Part shown: piece after piece, positions 36,786 to 45,612 of the stretch | Numbering within the stretch: the stretch's first letter is position 1 | How the letters are laid out: each line of letters opens with the position of its first letter | DNA from: Streptomyces sp. CB09001 | GTDB taxonomy: Bacteria; Actinomycetota; Actinomycetes; Streptomycetales; Streptomycetaceae | DNA length: 64,000 nt | Assembly (NCBI RefSeq): GCF_003369795.1 | Contig: NZ_CP026730.1 | Location: forward strand, 5,013,001 to 5,077,000 | Direction: 5' to 3' | Position numbers and translations under genes: made by a program | Notes under the pieces: model-generated | Database searches by the model: none | Seen by the model: only the letters and a program-made list of their open reading frames with translations | What the model was told of the DNA's origin: nothing

Positions 36786-38714
36786 ATGAACGAAAGAGCC
36801 GACCGGTCCGGCGGCGCCGCCCCCGGGGGCGACCGGACCCACCGCGTCCCGGTCCTGGTCGTCGGCGGGTCCCTGGTGGGCCTGTCGACCTCGGTGTTCC
36901 TGGGCCGGCTGGGCGTCCGGCACACCCTGGTGGAGCGGCACGCCGGCACCTCCATCCACCCCCGCGGGCGCGGCAACAACGTCCGCACGATGGAGATCTT
37001 CCGGGTGGCCGGCACCGAGCCGGACATCCGCAGGGCCGCCGCCACGCTGGCCGACAACCACGGCATCCTGCAGGCGCCGACCCTGGCCGGCGACGCGGGC
37101 GAGTGGCTGTTCAAGCAGATCGACCCGGGCGGCGGACTGGCCCGCTTCAGCCCCAGCTCGTGGTGCCTGTGCAGCCAGAACGACCTGGAGCCCGAACTCC
37201 TCACTCACGCCACGAACCTCGGCGGCGACCTGCGCTTCGGCACCGAACTGCTCTCCTTCGAGGCCGACACCGAGGGCGTCACGGCGATCGTGAAGAGCCG
37301 GGAGACCGGCGAGCACACCACCATCCGCGCGGACTACCTGGTCGCCGCCGACGGCCCCCGCAGTCCCGTCCGCGAGCAGCTCGGCATCGGCCAGAGCGGA
37401 CCCGGCGACCTCTTCCACAACGTGAGCATCACCTTCCGCTCGCGCCGTCTCGCCGACGTCGTGGGCGACCGCCGGTTCATCGTCTGCTACCTGACCGACG
37501 AGAACGCCGACGGAGCCCTCCTGCCCGTCGACAACCGCGAGAACTGGGTCTTCCACGCCCCCTGGCACCCCGAACAGGGCGAAACCGTCGAGGACTTCAC
37601 CGACGAGCGCTGCGCCGCCCACATCCGCCGCGCGATCGGCGATCCCGACCTCGACGTCGAGATCACCGGCAAGGCGCCCTGGCACGCCGCCCAGCGCGTC
37701 GCCCGCAGCTACCGCTCCGGCCGCGTCCTGCTGGCCGGCGACTCGGCCCACGAGATGTCCCCCACCGGCGCCTTCGGCTCCAACACCGGCATCCAGGACG
37801 CCCACAACCTCGCCTGGAAGCTGGCCGCGGTCCTCGAGGGCTGGGCGGGCGAGGCACTGCTGGACACGTACGACACGGAACGGCGCCCGGTCGCCGAGGC
37901 CACCAGCGCCCGCGCCGCCCATCGCTCGGTCGAGCACAGCCACCCGGGCTTCGCACCGCCGCCGGCCATGGGAGGCGGCGGTCCAGGCGCGGCGGCGGGT
38001 GGTCCCGGGGGATCCGGTGGGTCCGGTGGTGCGCCGGGTGGTCCGGGCGGCCCGGGGGGTGCGTCCGGTGGGGTCCGCGGTCCGGGTGGCTCCGGCGGTT
38101 CCGGTGGCTCCGGCGGTCCGGGTGGATCTGGCGGTCCGGGTGGTCCCGGAGGATCCGGTGGTCCCGGTGGTGCGCCGGGTGGGCCGGGCGGTTTCGGTGG
38201 TCCCGATGGTCGGGGCGGTCCCGGCGGCGGCCCGCAGCGCGGGATCCTCAATGTCGCCCTCGGCTACCGCTACCCCCGGGGCGCGGTGGTCGGCGCCGAC
38301 CCGGCGACCCCGGTGGTCCCGGAGGGCCTCGACCTCACCGGAGCGCCCGGCAGCCGGGCCCCCCACCTCTGGGTCCGCCGGGGCCAGGACCGCGTGTCCA
38401 CCCTGGACCTCTACGAGGACTCCCTCGTCCTGCTCAGCGACGCCGCCCAGCCCACCGGCTGGCACGAGGCGGCCGCCGGGGTGGCCGCCGGGACGGGGGT
38501 CCCGCTGAAGTCGTACCGCGTGGGCGGGACGCCCGGGGCCGACCTGATCCCGGACGACGAGGAGACCGACTGGGCGCGCGCCCACGGCGTGACCCGCGGC
38601 GGCGCGGTCCTGGTCCGCCCCGACGGCTTCGTCGCCTGGCGTTCCCCGGGGCCCGCCCCCGACCCGGAGTCGATGCTGCGCCAGGTGGTGGGGACGGTGC
38701 TGTTCCGAGGCTGA
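36786..38714 (+). CDS. whiE-ORFVIII: WhiE ORFVIII, FAD-dependent aromatic hydroxylase
   Basis: A 642-residue flavin hydroxylase that modifies the spore pigment late in the pathway. The FAD motif VLVVGGSLVGLSTSVFLGRLG is near residue 22, DGPRSPVR near 193, and the second FAD motif is VLLAGDSAHEMSPTGAFGSNTG. A C-terminal thioredoxin-like domain (about 495-642) is typical of the phenol hydroxylase group. Between the two lies a 90-residue Gly/Pro/Ser repeat not expected in the family. GGAGGA precedes ATG 36786. The gene is divergent from ORFI-VII. Confidence 0.95.
   Translation: MNERADRSGGAAPGGDRTHRVPVLVVGGSLVGLSTSVFLGRLGVRHTLVERHAGTSIHPRGRGNNVRTMEIFRVAGTEPDIRRAAATLADNHGILQAPTLAGDAGEWLFKQIDPGGGLARFSPSSWCLCSQNDLEPELLTHATNLGGDLRFGTELLSFEADTEGVTAIVKSRETGEHTTIRADYLVAADGPRSPVREQLGIGQSGPGDLFHNVSITFRSRRLADVVGDRRFIVCYLTDENADGALLPVDNRENWVFHAPWHPEQGETVEDFTDERCAAHIRRAIGDPDLDVEITGKAPWHAAQRVARSYRSGRVLLAGDSAHEMSPTGAFGSNTGIQDAHNLAWKLAAVLEGWAGEALLDTYDTERRPVAEATSARAAHRSVEHSHPGFAPPPAMGGGGPGAAAGGPGGSGGSGGAPGGPGGPGGASGGVRGPGGSGGSGGSGGPGGSGGPGGPGGSGGPGGAPGGPGGFGGPDGRGGPGGGPQRGILNVALGYRYPRGAVVGADPATPVVPEGLDLTGAPGSRAPHLWVRRGQDRVSTLDLYEDSLVLLSDAAQPTGWHEAAAGVAAGTGVPLKSYRVGGTPGADLIPDDEETDWARAHGVTRGGAVLVRPDGFVAWRSPGPAPDPESMLRQVVGTVLFRG
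37969..38240 (+). repeat. Collagen-like Gly-Pro/Gly-Ser minisatellite inside whiE ORFVIII
   Basis: About 270 bp of 9-bp-related units (GGTGGTCCCGG/GGATCCGG type) stay in frame and encode repeated GGPGG and GGSGG runs, residues about 395-486. The units sit between the FAD domain and the thioredoxin-like domain. Length variation between strains is likely. Confidence 0.85.
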
Positions 38715-38811
38715 GTGAGGCACCCCTAAACGTGGACCACTCCCCGTTCCCCTGCTAGCGTCTCGCCCAGCGGTGAAACGGGGAGTGGTCCCCAGTGTGA
38801 GAGGGGTGGAC

Positions 38812-39651
38812 GTGGCGGATACGGCGCTGGTGCTCGGCGGGGGCGGCCTGACCGCGTACGGATGGCAGATCGGCGTCCTGGCGGGACTGGCCGACGCCGG
38901 GGTGGACCTCACCGACGCCGATGTCCTCGCGGGCACGTCGGCGGGCTCGCTGCTGGCGCTTGACCTGGCCAGGGGTTCGGCCCCGGCCGACCTCTACAAG
39001 GAGCAGCTCAACCGTGAACGCGCCATGCTGGACGTGGAGTTCACGCTCGGCATGACGGTCAGGTACCTGTGGGCCGCGCTGGGCTCGCGCGACCCGGAGA
39101 CGGTGGTCAGGCGCCTCGGCCGGCTGGCGCTCTCCGTACGCGGCGTGCCGCAGACCGCGGTCTTCGACGCCATCGGCGCCCAACTGCCCGTCCGGGACTG
39201 GCCGGACAGGACCGTCCGGATGTTCGCCGTCGACGCGCTCACCGGCGAACCGACCGCCTTCGACGCCGACAGCGGCGTAGACCTGCTGCACGCCATGTCG
39301 GCGACCTGCGCACTGCCGCCCCTCTTCCCGCCGATCGGCATCGGTCCGGGCCGCTGGATGGACGGCGGCGTCCGCTCCACGACCAACGCCGACCTGGTCG
39401 ACGACTGCGCGCGCGTCGTCGTACTGGCCCCGATCCCCAAGGGCGCGGGAGCGAGCCCGAGCGCACGGACCCAGGCCGAGACCCTCGCCTCGCGCGGGGC
39501 CCGGGTCGCCCTGCTGACCCCCGACCGGGAGGCCCGCCGCGCCTTCGGCCGCAACGCCCTGGACGCCTCCCGCATCCCCGGCGCGGCGCGGGCGGGCCGG
39601 CGCCAGGGCGCGGCCCACGCGGGACGCATCGGGGAGATCTGGAAGGGCTGA
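38812..39651 (+). CDS. Patatin-like phospholipase
   Basis: A 279-residue patatin. The oxyanion loop LVLGGGGLTAYGWQ is at about 6-19, the nucleophile Ser in AGTSAGSL near 45, and the catalytic Asp in MDGGVRS near 185. It should hydrolyse acyl esters of lipids. GTG 38812 with GAGGGG just upstream starts at VADTALVLGGGG; GTG 38797 is possible. It has no signal peptide. Monocistronic, 97 bp after whiE ORFVIII. Confidence 0.92.
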   Translation: MADTALVLGGGGLTAYGWQIGVLAGLADAGVDLTDADVLAGTSAGSLLALDLARGSAPADLYKEQLNRERAMLDVEFTLGMTVRYLWAALGSRDPETVVRRLGRLALSVRGVPQTAVFDAIGAQLPVRDWPDRTVRMFAVDALTGEPTAFDADSGVDLLHAMSATCALPPLFPPIGIGPGRWMDGGVRSTTNADLVDDCARVVVLAPIPKGAGASPSARTQAETLASRGARVALLTPDREARRAFGRNALDASRIPGAARAGRRQGAAHAGRIGEIWKG

Positions 39652-39703
39652 ACGCGGCAGGCCGGCTTCCCGAGAGACCCGACGGACCCGAGGAACCGCG
39701 GAG

Positions 39704-40198
39704 TCAGCCCAGGCGTGGCTCCGAAAGGCCGGACACCTCGTCGACCAAGGGCTGGACGCGGTACGGGACGACCGTGCTCAGGCCGATGACCGTCGTGCTG
39801 CGCCGCACCCCCGGAACCTCGAGCACGTGGTCGATCACCTGCTGCACGTGCTGGTTGCTCGTGCCCGCGATACGGCACCAGATGTCGCCGGGACCGGTCA
39901 CGACGTGCGCCTCCAGGATCTGCGGAACGGCCCGCAGGCGCGCCGCGATGGCCTCGCGGGCGGGCTGGTCCACCTCGAACGTCGTGAACGCCTGGACCAC
40001 GTGCCCGAGGGCGGCGACGTCCATGTCCGGTCCGTAGCCGGTCACCACGCCGGAGCCGGTCAGCCGGTCGAGCCGGGCCTGCAAGGTGCCGCGGGCGACG
40101 CCGAGCCGGCGGGCGATCTCCAGCAGGCCCTCACGCGGACGCTCCCGGAGCAGCCGCAGCATCCGGCCGTCGAGCTGGTCGAGCCCCTGTCGTGCCAC
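39704..40198 (-). CDS. Lrp/AsnC family regulator
   Basis: A 164-residue Lrp-type regulator: N-terminal HTH (LLEIARRLGVARGTLQARLDRL) and C-terminal RAM ligand domain (VVTGPGDIWCRIAGTS). Such proteins form octamers and respond to amino acids. GTG 40198 puts the start directly before LDQLDGRMLRLL; the region further upstream is not conserved. It is divergent from the nitroreductase gene, a likely target. Confidence 0.88.
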   Translation of the reverse strand: MARQGLDQLDGRMLRLLRERPREGLLEIARRLGVARGTLQARLDRLTGSGVVTGYGPDMDVAALGHVVQAFTTFEVDQPAREAIAARLRAVPQILEAHVVTGPGDIWCRIAGTSNQHVQQVIDHVLEVPGVRRSTTVIGLSTVVPYRVQPLVDEVSGLSEPRLG

Positions 40199-40277
40199 TG
40201 CACCTGCCGATCTGCCACCCGAAGGGCAGTCCGAACCCGTTTCTGCTGCCAAATCGACAGTCGACGGATGCCTCTGT

Positions 40278-40290
40278 TGCCCATTGGGCA
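40278..40290. promoter_or_regulatory. Dyad in the asnC/nitroreductase divergent gap
   Basis: TGCCC-ATT-GGGCA is a perfect 13-bp dyad placed 80 bp upstream of the AsnC start and 48 bp before the nitroreductase start. It is a plausible operator for the AsnC protein over both divergent promoters. Confidence 0.45.
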
Positions 40291-40337
40291 CTCCCCGTCC
40301 CACCCTATGTGCTCCCGTCCAGGAGGAGACCCGTTCC

Positions 40338-41018
40338 GTGAGGCAGCACACGCATCCGTTCGTCCCCTACCGCCCCGACCGGTACGACGAGGCCGAAATG
40401 ATCCGGCGGGGGCGGGACTTCGTGTCGTTCGTCGACCGCAGGCGCAGCGTGCGGTTCTTCAGCGACGAGCCGGTCCCGCGCGAGTGCGTCGACCTCGCCG
40501 TCGCCGCGGCCAACACCGCACCCTCCGGCGCCCACTTCCAGCCGTGGAAGTTCGCCGTGATCGGCGACGCCGCGACCAAGCACCGCATCCGGGTCGCCGC
40601 CGAGGAGGAGGAACGGGTCAACTACGAGGGCGGGCGCATTCCGCCCGAGTGGCGCGCCGCGCTCGCCCGCCTCGAAACGGACTCCGACAAGGGCTTCCTC
40701 GACGTCGTACCGTGGATCGTGGTCTGCTTCGCCGAGAAGAGCACCGCGATGCCGGACGGTTCGCTGCGCAAGAACTACTACGTGAACGAGAGCGTGGGCA
40801 TCGCCTGCGGCCTCTTCATCACCGCACTGCACGCGATGGGCCTGAGCACCCTCACCCACACGCCCAACCCGATGGCCTTCCTCACCAGGATCTGCGAACG
40901 CCCCGGCAACGAACGCCCCTACATCCTCTTCCCCGTCGGCTACGCGGCGCCCGACTGCGAGGTCCCGGACCTGGCCCGAAAGCCCCTGGCGGAGGCGATC
41001 ACCGAGCCCCCGCGCTGA
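40338..41018 (+). CDS. Nitroreductase family protein (iodotyrosine deiodinase-like)
   Basis: A 226-residue FMN-dependent nitroreductase-fold protein. DRRRSVRFFSDEPVPRECVD binds FMN phosphate, AANTAPSGAHFQPWKF is the classic SxxHxQPW-like stretch, and the C-terminal YAAPDCEVPD matches the IYD-like subgroup. It may reduce halogenated or nitro aromatic compounds. GTG 40338 has AGGAGGA 11 bases upstream. Divergent from the AsnC regulator. Confidence 0.87.
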   Translation: MRQHTHPFVPYRPDRYDEAEMIRRGRDFVSFVDRRRSVRFFSDEPVPRECVDLAVAAANTAPSGAHFQPWKFAVIGDAATKHRIRVAAEEEERVNYEGGRIPPEWRAALARLETDSDKGFLDVVPWIVVCFAEKSTAMPDGSLRKNYYVNESVGIACGLFITALHAMGLSTLTHTPNPMAFLTRICERPGNERPYILFPVGYAAPDCEVPDLARKPLAEAITEPPR

Positions 41019-41078
41019 CGGCCCCCGACCGCAGTGGACGCCGTCGGGGGCCGTGGAGGCCGTCGGCTCAGGTCCGGT

Positions 41079-42029
41079 TCACCTCCCGGCGAGCCGCCGC
41101 CGGCGGACCAACAGCCCACCGGCCACTCCGGCGACGGCGAGGGCGCCCGCTCCCACCCCGGCGGCGACCGGCACGGTGTCCGGCGGCCCCGAGTCGGCGG
41201 TACGGGCGTCCGCGGCGACCCGCGCCCGCTCAGCCCCCGTGTCGTACCCGCCGGCGTAACCGCGCTCGTCGTAGGCGGACCCCGGCATCTTGTCGGCGTA
41301 CCGCTGGTGCACCAGGCGCTGGTAGCGCGCCAGGCCGGTGCCCCCGGCGCCGACGGAGGCGCGGGCCTCCTCGTTCAGTGGGACCACCCGGCCGTCGGCC
41401 ACCCGGTACCAGGCGTTCAGCTGGGGCTCCCGGAAGACGACCGAACCGGCGTCGGCGCGGGCCGCGTAGTCGGTCTCGTCGCTCCCGGTGGCGATGTTGA
41501 CCACCTGCCACTTCCCGGCGACCCGGGCCGTCCACACCGAGGCGGTGTCGCCGTCGGCGTCGACCGCCTTGGACGCGGCGAACTCCATCGTGGCCACCGG
41601 GGTCCGACCGGCCGAGGCCGCGGTGACGAACTCCGGGTTGAGCGAGTACACCGGCACGGTCTCGCCGACCAGGCGCGGGTCGGCGGCCTCGGCGGCGGTG
41701 GACTCCTGGGCGGGGCCGAGTCTGCCCTTCCGGCCCGGCGGGAGGCCGTCGCGGGCGAAGAAGGTCTCCAGGACCCGCAGGGTGGCCGCGGACCCGGCGG
41801 CCCGGTGGGCGTCGGACAGTTGCGCCGCGGTGGGGGCGTCGGCCACCACGGGGCTGCCGGAGGGGCCTGTCCGGCCGGCGGTGGCCGTGGTGCCGGCGCC
41901 GGCGGGTGCGGCGCCGGCCGCCGGACTCGGCCCGAGAAGGGCCACGCCGGGAAGCGCGATCAGCAGGACGGTGTGTCGGAGTCGGAGTCGGAGTCGGGGT
42001 TGGGGTCGGAGTCGGAGTTGGGGTCGCAT
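41079..42029 (-). CDS. Secreted, C-terminally anchored protein of unknown function
   Basis: About 316 residues. An Arg/Leu-rich start leads into a signal segment (HTVLLIALPGVALL), then a globular exterior domain, and a final membrane segment followed by RRRRLAGR. That ending is a cell-wall/membrane retention signal, although no LPxTG motif is visible. ATG 42029 leaves 7 bp to the upstream protease stop; ATG 42053 would overlap it. Co-directional with the protease gene, probably co-transcribed. No known domain was recognised. Confidence 0.7.
   Translation of the reverse strand: MRPQLRLRPQPRLRLRLRHTVLLIALPGVALLGPSPAAGAAPAGAGTTATAGRTGPSGSPVVADAPTAAQLSDAHRAAGSAATLRVLETFFARDGLPPGRKGRLGPAQESTAAEAADPRLVGETVPVYSLNPEFVTAASAGRTPVATMEFAASKAVDADGDTASVWTARVAGKWQVVNIATGSDETDYAARADAGSVVFREPQLNAWYRVADGRVVPLNEEARASVGAGGTGLARYQRLVHQRYADKMPGSAYDERGYAGGYDTGAERARVAADARTADSGPPDTVPVAAGVGAGALAVAGVAGGLLVRRRRLAGR
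41976..42026. repeat. Hexanucleotide TCGGAG tandem repeat in a gene start
   Basis: Eight or so imperfect 6-bp units (TCGGAG, with some TTGGGG) encode the alternating Arg-Leu run before the signal segment of the secreted protein. The unit length keeps the frame, so copy changes would alter only the basic n-region. Confidence 0.7.
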
Positions 42030-42036
42030 GCCGGGC

Positions 42037-42705
42037 TCACGCTCCGATGCCATAGAGGGAGTGGGTCCAGAAGAAGGAGCCGTTGTTGACGTAGTAGCCG
42101 TAGGCGGCCCAGTTGTAGCGGTTGCTCGACGGCCAGGGATCGCCCCAGTACACCCAGTTCTTGCTGACGTCGTAGCCGTACACGGTCAGCATGTGACCGC
42201 CGCCGGACTGCCACTGGATCCGCGACATCACCGGGCGGTCGGCGTCTATCTCCCGCGTGATCGTGTCGTAGTTCAGGTAGCCGTCGACGTACCGGCCCGG
42301 GTTGATGCCCATCGAGTCGAATGCCCGCCGGTCGTTGCCGAGGGTGGCCTGCCAGTTGGGGCAGGAGCTGTTCACGGCCCGGCCGAAGGCGAGGTTGCAG
42401 AACTGGTTCTGCGAGTAGTCGTGGCCGTAGTACTCCGCGACGGTGTCGCCCGTCGCGGCCCAGCACCAGTTGCTCAACTGCTGGGCCTGCATCGAGATGT
42501 TCAGCCGACGCCAGGTCCACTCGGCCTGGCTGCTGCTGCTGCCGCCGCCGACCGCCGAGCGAGCGAGGGTGGTCGGCTGCGCCGCGTGGCCGGACGGTGC
42601 AGACGCCGCCGACGCCACCGAGGGGGTGAGCAGCCCGGCGCTCGCGGAGAGTGCGAGCGCGACGGCCCACCGTCGCCGTCTCCGTGGGGACAGGGACAAG
42701 CGCAT
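42037..42705 (-). CDS. Secreted papain-like cysteine protease (C39-like)
   Basis: A 222-residue exported protease. The signal peptide carries RRRRRWAVALALSASAG with cleavage after ASA near residue 34. The catalytic Cys is in LSNWCWAATG, the His in GGGHMLTVYGYD and the Asp/Asn in YWGDPW, the order of the papain-like C39_2 family. ATG 42705 follows AAGGAGG. The substrate is unknown; a role in trimming envelope proteins is possible, perhaps the anchored protein encoded next. Confidence 0.88.
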   Translation of the reverse strand: MRLSLSPRRRRRWAVALALSASAGLLTPSVASAASAPSGHAAQPTTLARSAVGGGSSSSQAEWTWRRLNISMQAQQLSNWCWAATGDTVAEYYGHDYSQNQFCNLAFGRAVNSSCPNWQATLGNDRRAFDSMGINPGRYVDGYLNYDTITREIDADRPVMSRIQWQSGGGHMLTVYGYDVSKNWVYWGDPWPSSNRYNWAAYGYYVNNGSFFWTHSLYGIGA

Positions 42706-43125
42706 GGATGGCCTCCTTGTGGGGGCGGTGAACGACCGAAGCCGATACGGCCGTTCACCTGACGAGCCACCGGCCGGTCCAGGGGAGAACGACGAGACCC
42801 GGGCACCAGGGGGCCGGGACCGCCGGGACCGGCCGGGGGAGTGGGTCGAGAATCGGACCGCGCGTCCGGTCATTCAAGGTGCGAGCAAAATCGGCCGGTT
42901 CAGCGGTGAACCCGGTGTGAACACCCGTGAACGCCGCACGAGGCGGACCGGACGGCACCGCGACCCCGCCTGCCCAGCCCCGCCCGCATCGCCCGCCGAC
43001 CGCCCGCGGACCCTCCGCGCACCGGCCGTGGAATCGTCCCGTCCGACCCGGTGCCTTCGACCGCCGCCTGTGTGAACATCCACTCGAAGCACACGGGACC
43101 GACCACCGGCGGAGGTGAAGAAGTG
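42706..43125. other. Divergent intergenic region, no gene seen
   Basis: These 420 bp separate the divergent protease and XRE-regulator genes. They are GC-rich, and no start with a ribosome site, no tRNA and no strong hairpin was found. Promoters for both neighbours must lie here but could not be assigned. Confidence 0.6.
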
Positions 43126-44118
43126 ATGCGTACCGATACGCATCCCGGCGGCGCAGGCGCAGTCGGCGGCGCCGTACAGGGCGACCCACCGGACGACGCC
43201 CTGACCGATGCCCTGGCCGAGGCCCTGCGCACCGGCCCCTTCCACCTGGCCCTGCGCACGGCCGTCCGACGCCGCGGCCTCGCCCTGCACCGCATCCGCC
43301 ACCACCTGGCCGAGCGGGGCCTCCAGGTCAGCGTGACCAGCCTCAGCTACTGGCAACGCGGGGAACGGGTACCGGCAAGGCCCGAGTCGGTACAGGTGAT
43401 CAGGGCACTCGAACACATCCTGGACATCGCCCCTGGCGCCCTGGTCCGCCTGCTGGAGCCGCCCCACGGCGGCGGCACGGGCACCACGACCCGGGCGGCC
43501 CGCCGCTACCAGGAGCTGATCGGCTCGGACACAGCGGTCCTCCACCTGCTGGACCAACTCGACTGCCCCACCGAGGACCGCCTCCACACGGTGAGCCAGT
43601 CGGAGCAGGTCCACCTCGGCCCCCGCCGTGAACTGTGGCGCCGCGAGGTCCAGCAACTCGTACGCGCGCACCGGGGCAACGTCGACCGATACGTCTCCCT
43701 CTACGAGGGCGACCCCGGCTGCGACATGACCCGGGTACGGATCGACCCCCTGGACAACTGCCGCCTGGGCCGCGTACGCAGCGACCAGGCGGCCTCCCTC
43801 CTCGCCGTCGAGCTGGTCTTCGACCGCCCCCTGTCCCTCGGCGAGACCCAGCCCTTCCGTTACCGCATCACCGACGGCACCGGCGGCGAGTGCACCGAGT
43901 ACACCCGGGGCTTCCGCTACCCGGTGGGCCACTACCTCCTCCAGGTCTACTTCGACCCACCGGCCCTCCCCGTCCGCTGCTACCGCTTCACCCGCCGCTC
44001 CGCCCACGCCCCCCGCCACCACGTCACACCGATCCCCCTCAACGGCTACCACAGCGCCCACCTGGCGGAACAGGACGCCAGTCCGGGCATCGTGGGCCTG
44101 GCGTGGGAGTGGGACTGA
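43126..44118 (+). CDS. XRE-type HTH protein with Streptomyces-type C-terminal domain
   Basis: A 330-residue cytosolic protein. The helix-turn-helix near 45-100 includes ALHRIRHHLAERGLQVSVTSLSYWQRGERVPARPES. The remainder is a beta-rich domain typical of streptomycete regulators (VSLYEGDPGCDMTRVRIDPLDNCRLGRVRS), with function unknown. GGAGGT lies 9 bases before ATG 43126; GTG 43123 is adjacent. Monocistronic. Confidence 0.75.
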   Translation: MRTDTHPGGAGAVGGAVQGDPPDDALTDALAEALRTGPFHLALRTAVRRRGLALHRIRHHLAERGLQVSVTSLSYWQRGERVPARPESVQVIRALEHILDIAPGALVRLLEPPHGGGTGTTTRAARRYQELIGSDTAVLHLLDQLDCPTEDRLHTVSQSEQVHLGPRRELWRREVQQLVRAHRGNVDRYVSLYEGDPGCDMTRVRIDPLDNCRLGRVRSDQAASLLAVELVFDRPLSLGETQPFRYRITDGTGGECTEYTRGFRYPVGHYLLQVYFDPPALPVRCYRFTRRSAHAPRHHVTPIPLNGYHSAHLAEQDASPGIVGLAWEWD

Positions 44119-44176
44119 TCTCGAGGCACCGGACGTTGCGGGAGGTTGGTCAGCGCGAGGTGTTGGAACTTTCAGC

Positions 44177-44677
44177 TCAGCCAGGTGTTTCGAGCTCACG
44201 AAGGCATGCAGCCGCCTCGGCAACCTGCCCCTCGCCGAACACCCGCACCCCCGCCCGCCTCAACAGCGCGGTGGTCACGCCGTGACCCGGCACCCGTGTC
44301 CCCGCGAACCGCCCGTCATAGACGCGGAGCGAGCCGCAGGAGGGGCTGGACTCCTTCAACAACGCCACGCGGACCCCGGCCGCACGAGCCGCGTCCAGCG
44401 CAAGCCGGGCACCGAGAACGAACTGCCGGCTGACGTCCTCGCCCGACTCGGTGAGCACCCGGGCGACTCCGTCCAGAACACCGTCACCGTCACCGCCCAC
44501 GATCTCCGCCGCCGGCCGCGGCACGGGCAACCCCCCGGACACCTCCGGACAGAAGACGACCACCCGCCCCTCGCTCCGCCACCGCGCGACGACTTCGTCA
44601 CCGACCGGCTTGGCACCCCCGTCATAACGCACCCGCCTGCCCAACAGACAGGCACTCACCAGAATCCGCTCCACCAC
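44177..44677 (-). CDS. DUF523 family protein
   Basis: A 166-residue protein matching DUF523: ILVSACLLGRRVRYDGGAKP at the start, VVVFCPEVSGGLPVPRPAAEI, and LKESSPSCGS. Conserved cysteines suggest metal or Fe-S binding. Function is unknown. It ends 59 bp from the convergent XRE gene and starts 6 bp after the NTF2-like gene stop, so the two are probably co-transcribed. Confidence 0.87.
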   Translation of the reverse strand: MVERILVSACLLGRRVRYDGGAKPVGDEVVARWRSEGRVVVFCPEVSGGLPVPRPAAEIVGGDGDGVLDGVARVLTESGEDVSRQFVLGARLALDAARAAGVRVALLKESSPSCGSLRVYDGRFAGTRVPGHGVTTALLRRAGVRVFGEGQVAEAAACLRELETPG

Positions 44678-44683
44678 GCCAGG

Positions 44684-45103
44684 CTACGACCCGGACCCAC
44701 CCGGCGGGCGTGGCTCCTCCCCGAGCACCAGGGTGCCGAAGGGATTGTCGATGACATACCGCCAACGGCCGTCCGAACCCCGCCGAGCGACATCGGTGGC
44801 AGTACCTTCGACGTGCACGGCCTCCCCCTCCCGTCCGACCCCGTCGATGACCCAGTCGACGATCAGCAGCGCCAGCTCCCCACGGCGATACACATGCCGC
44901 GGCCGAACCGAAATGGGCACGCCAAGCCCCTGCAACCGGCCGTTCGCGACATCCAGCTCCGCCCCGGTCACCGGTGCCCCCGGCTGCGGAACCAGCACGG
45001 CCGCGTCCTCGTAGACCTGCGCCAAAGCGTCGGCGTCACCGCTGTTGAACCGCTCGGCGAACACCGCGGGCACCTCTTCGGGCCGATCGGCCAGCTCTCG
45101 CAT
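44684..45103 (-). CDS. NTF2-like/SnoaL-type protein
   Basis: A 139-residue alpha+beta barrel protein. VPAVFAERFNSGDADALAQVYEDAAVLVPQPG is the usual NTF2-like opening. These folds bind small molecules or act as isomerases; no catalytic pair is evident. It is divergent from the HxlR regulator, which probably controls it. Confidence 0.82.
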   Translation of the reverse strand: MRELADRPEEVPAVFAERFNSGDADALAQVYEDAAVLVPQPGAPVTGAELDVANGRLQGLGVPISVRPRHVYRRGELALLIVDWVIDGVGREGEAVHVEGTATDVARRGSDGRWRYVIDNPFGTLVLGEEPRPPGGSGS

Positions 45104-45150
45104 GATCGACAGACTTCCTTCCGCACCGGGACAATCGACTCATTGCCCCC

Positions 45151-45186
45151 ACGCCAGGAGGCGATCCCACGCTAGGAGGCGATCCC
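45151..45186 (+). repeat. Tandem 18-bp duplication containing the hxlR ribosome site
   Basis: Two copies of ACGC(C/T)AGGAGGCGATCCC stand head to tail directly before the GTG start of the HxlR gene. They differ at one base. Each contains AGGAGG, so only the second is at translation distance. Confidence 0.9.
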
Positions 45187-45612
45187 GTGACTCACCGAAC
45201 GGTTGGTCACCCGTCAGGACTCCCCGACGACCCGCGCGCCGACGTCACCGCACCCACTCCCGAGTGCCCGGTGGAGATCACCCTGGCGGCCCTCCAAGGC
45301 CGCTGGACGACGCTGGTGATCCGCGAACTGCTGCGCGGCGACCGCTCCTACAGCGAACTGCGCGCCGCCCTGCCCGCCCTCTCGGACAAGGTGCTGTCCG
45401 ACCGCCTGGCCCAGCTCACCAGGACCGGAGTCGTCGAACGCCACCGCCACCCCGCCTGGCCCCCACGCGTCCACTACACCCTCACCCCGACCGGCAACCG
45501 CCTGGGCCCCGTCCTCCAGGCCTTGTGGGACTGGGGAACGCAGACCCCGCTCCCGGCCAACGGCACTCCACCCACCCAGCAGAGCCGGACCGCCGGAACG
45601 GTTAGATCTTGA
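45187..45612 (+). CDS. HxlR family regulator
   Basis: A 141-residue MarR/HxlR-type winged-helix regulator: CPVEITLAALQGRWTTLVIRELLRGDRSYSELRAAL and VVERHRHPAWPPRVHYTLTPTG are the family signature. It commonly senses aldehydes or quinones and controls the divergent gene, here the NTF2-like protein. GTG 45187 has AGGAGG 8 bases upstream. Its stop overlaps the convergent PIN gene by 11 bp. Confidence 0.92.
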   Translation: MTHRTVGHPSGLPDDPRADVTAPTPECPVEITLAALQGRWTTLVIRELLRGDRSYSELRAALPALSDKVLSDRLAQLTRTGVVERHRHPAWPPRVHYTLTPTGNRLGPVLQALWDWGTQTPLPANGTPPTQQSRTAGTVRS

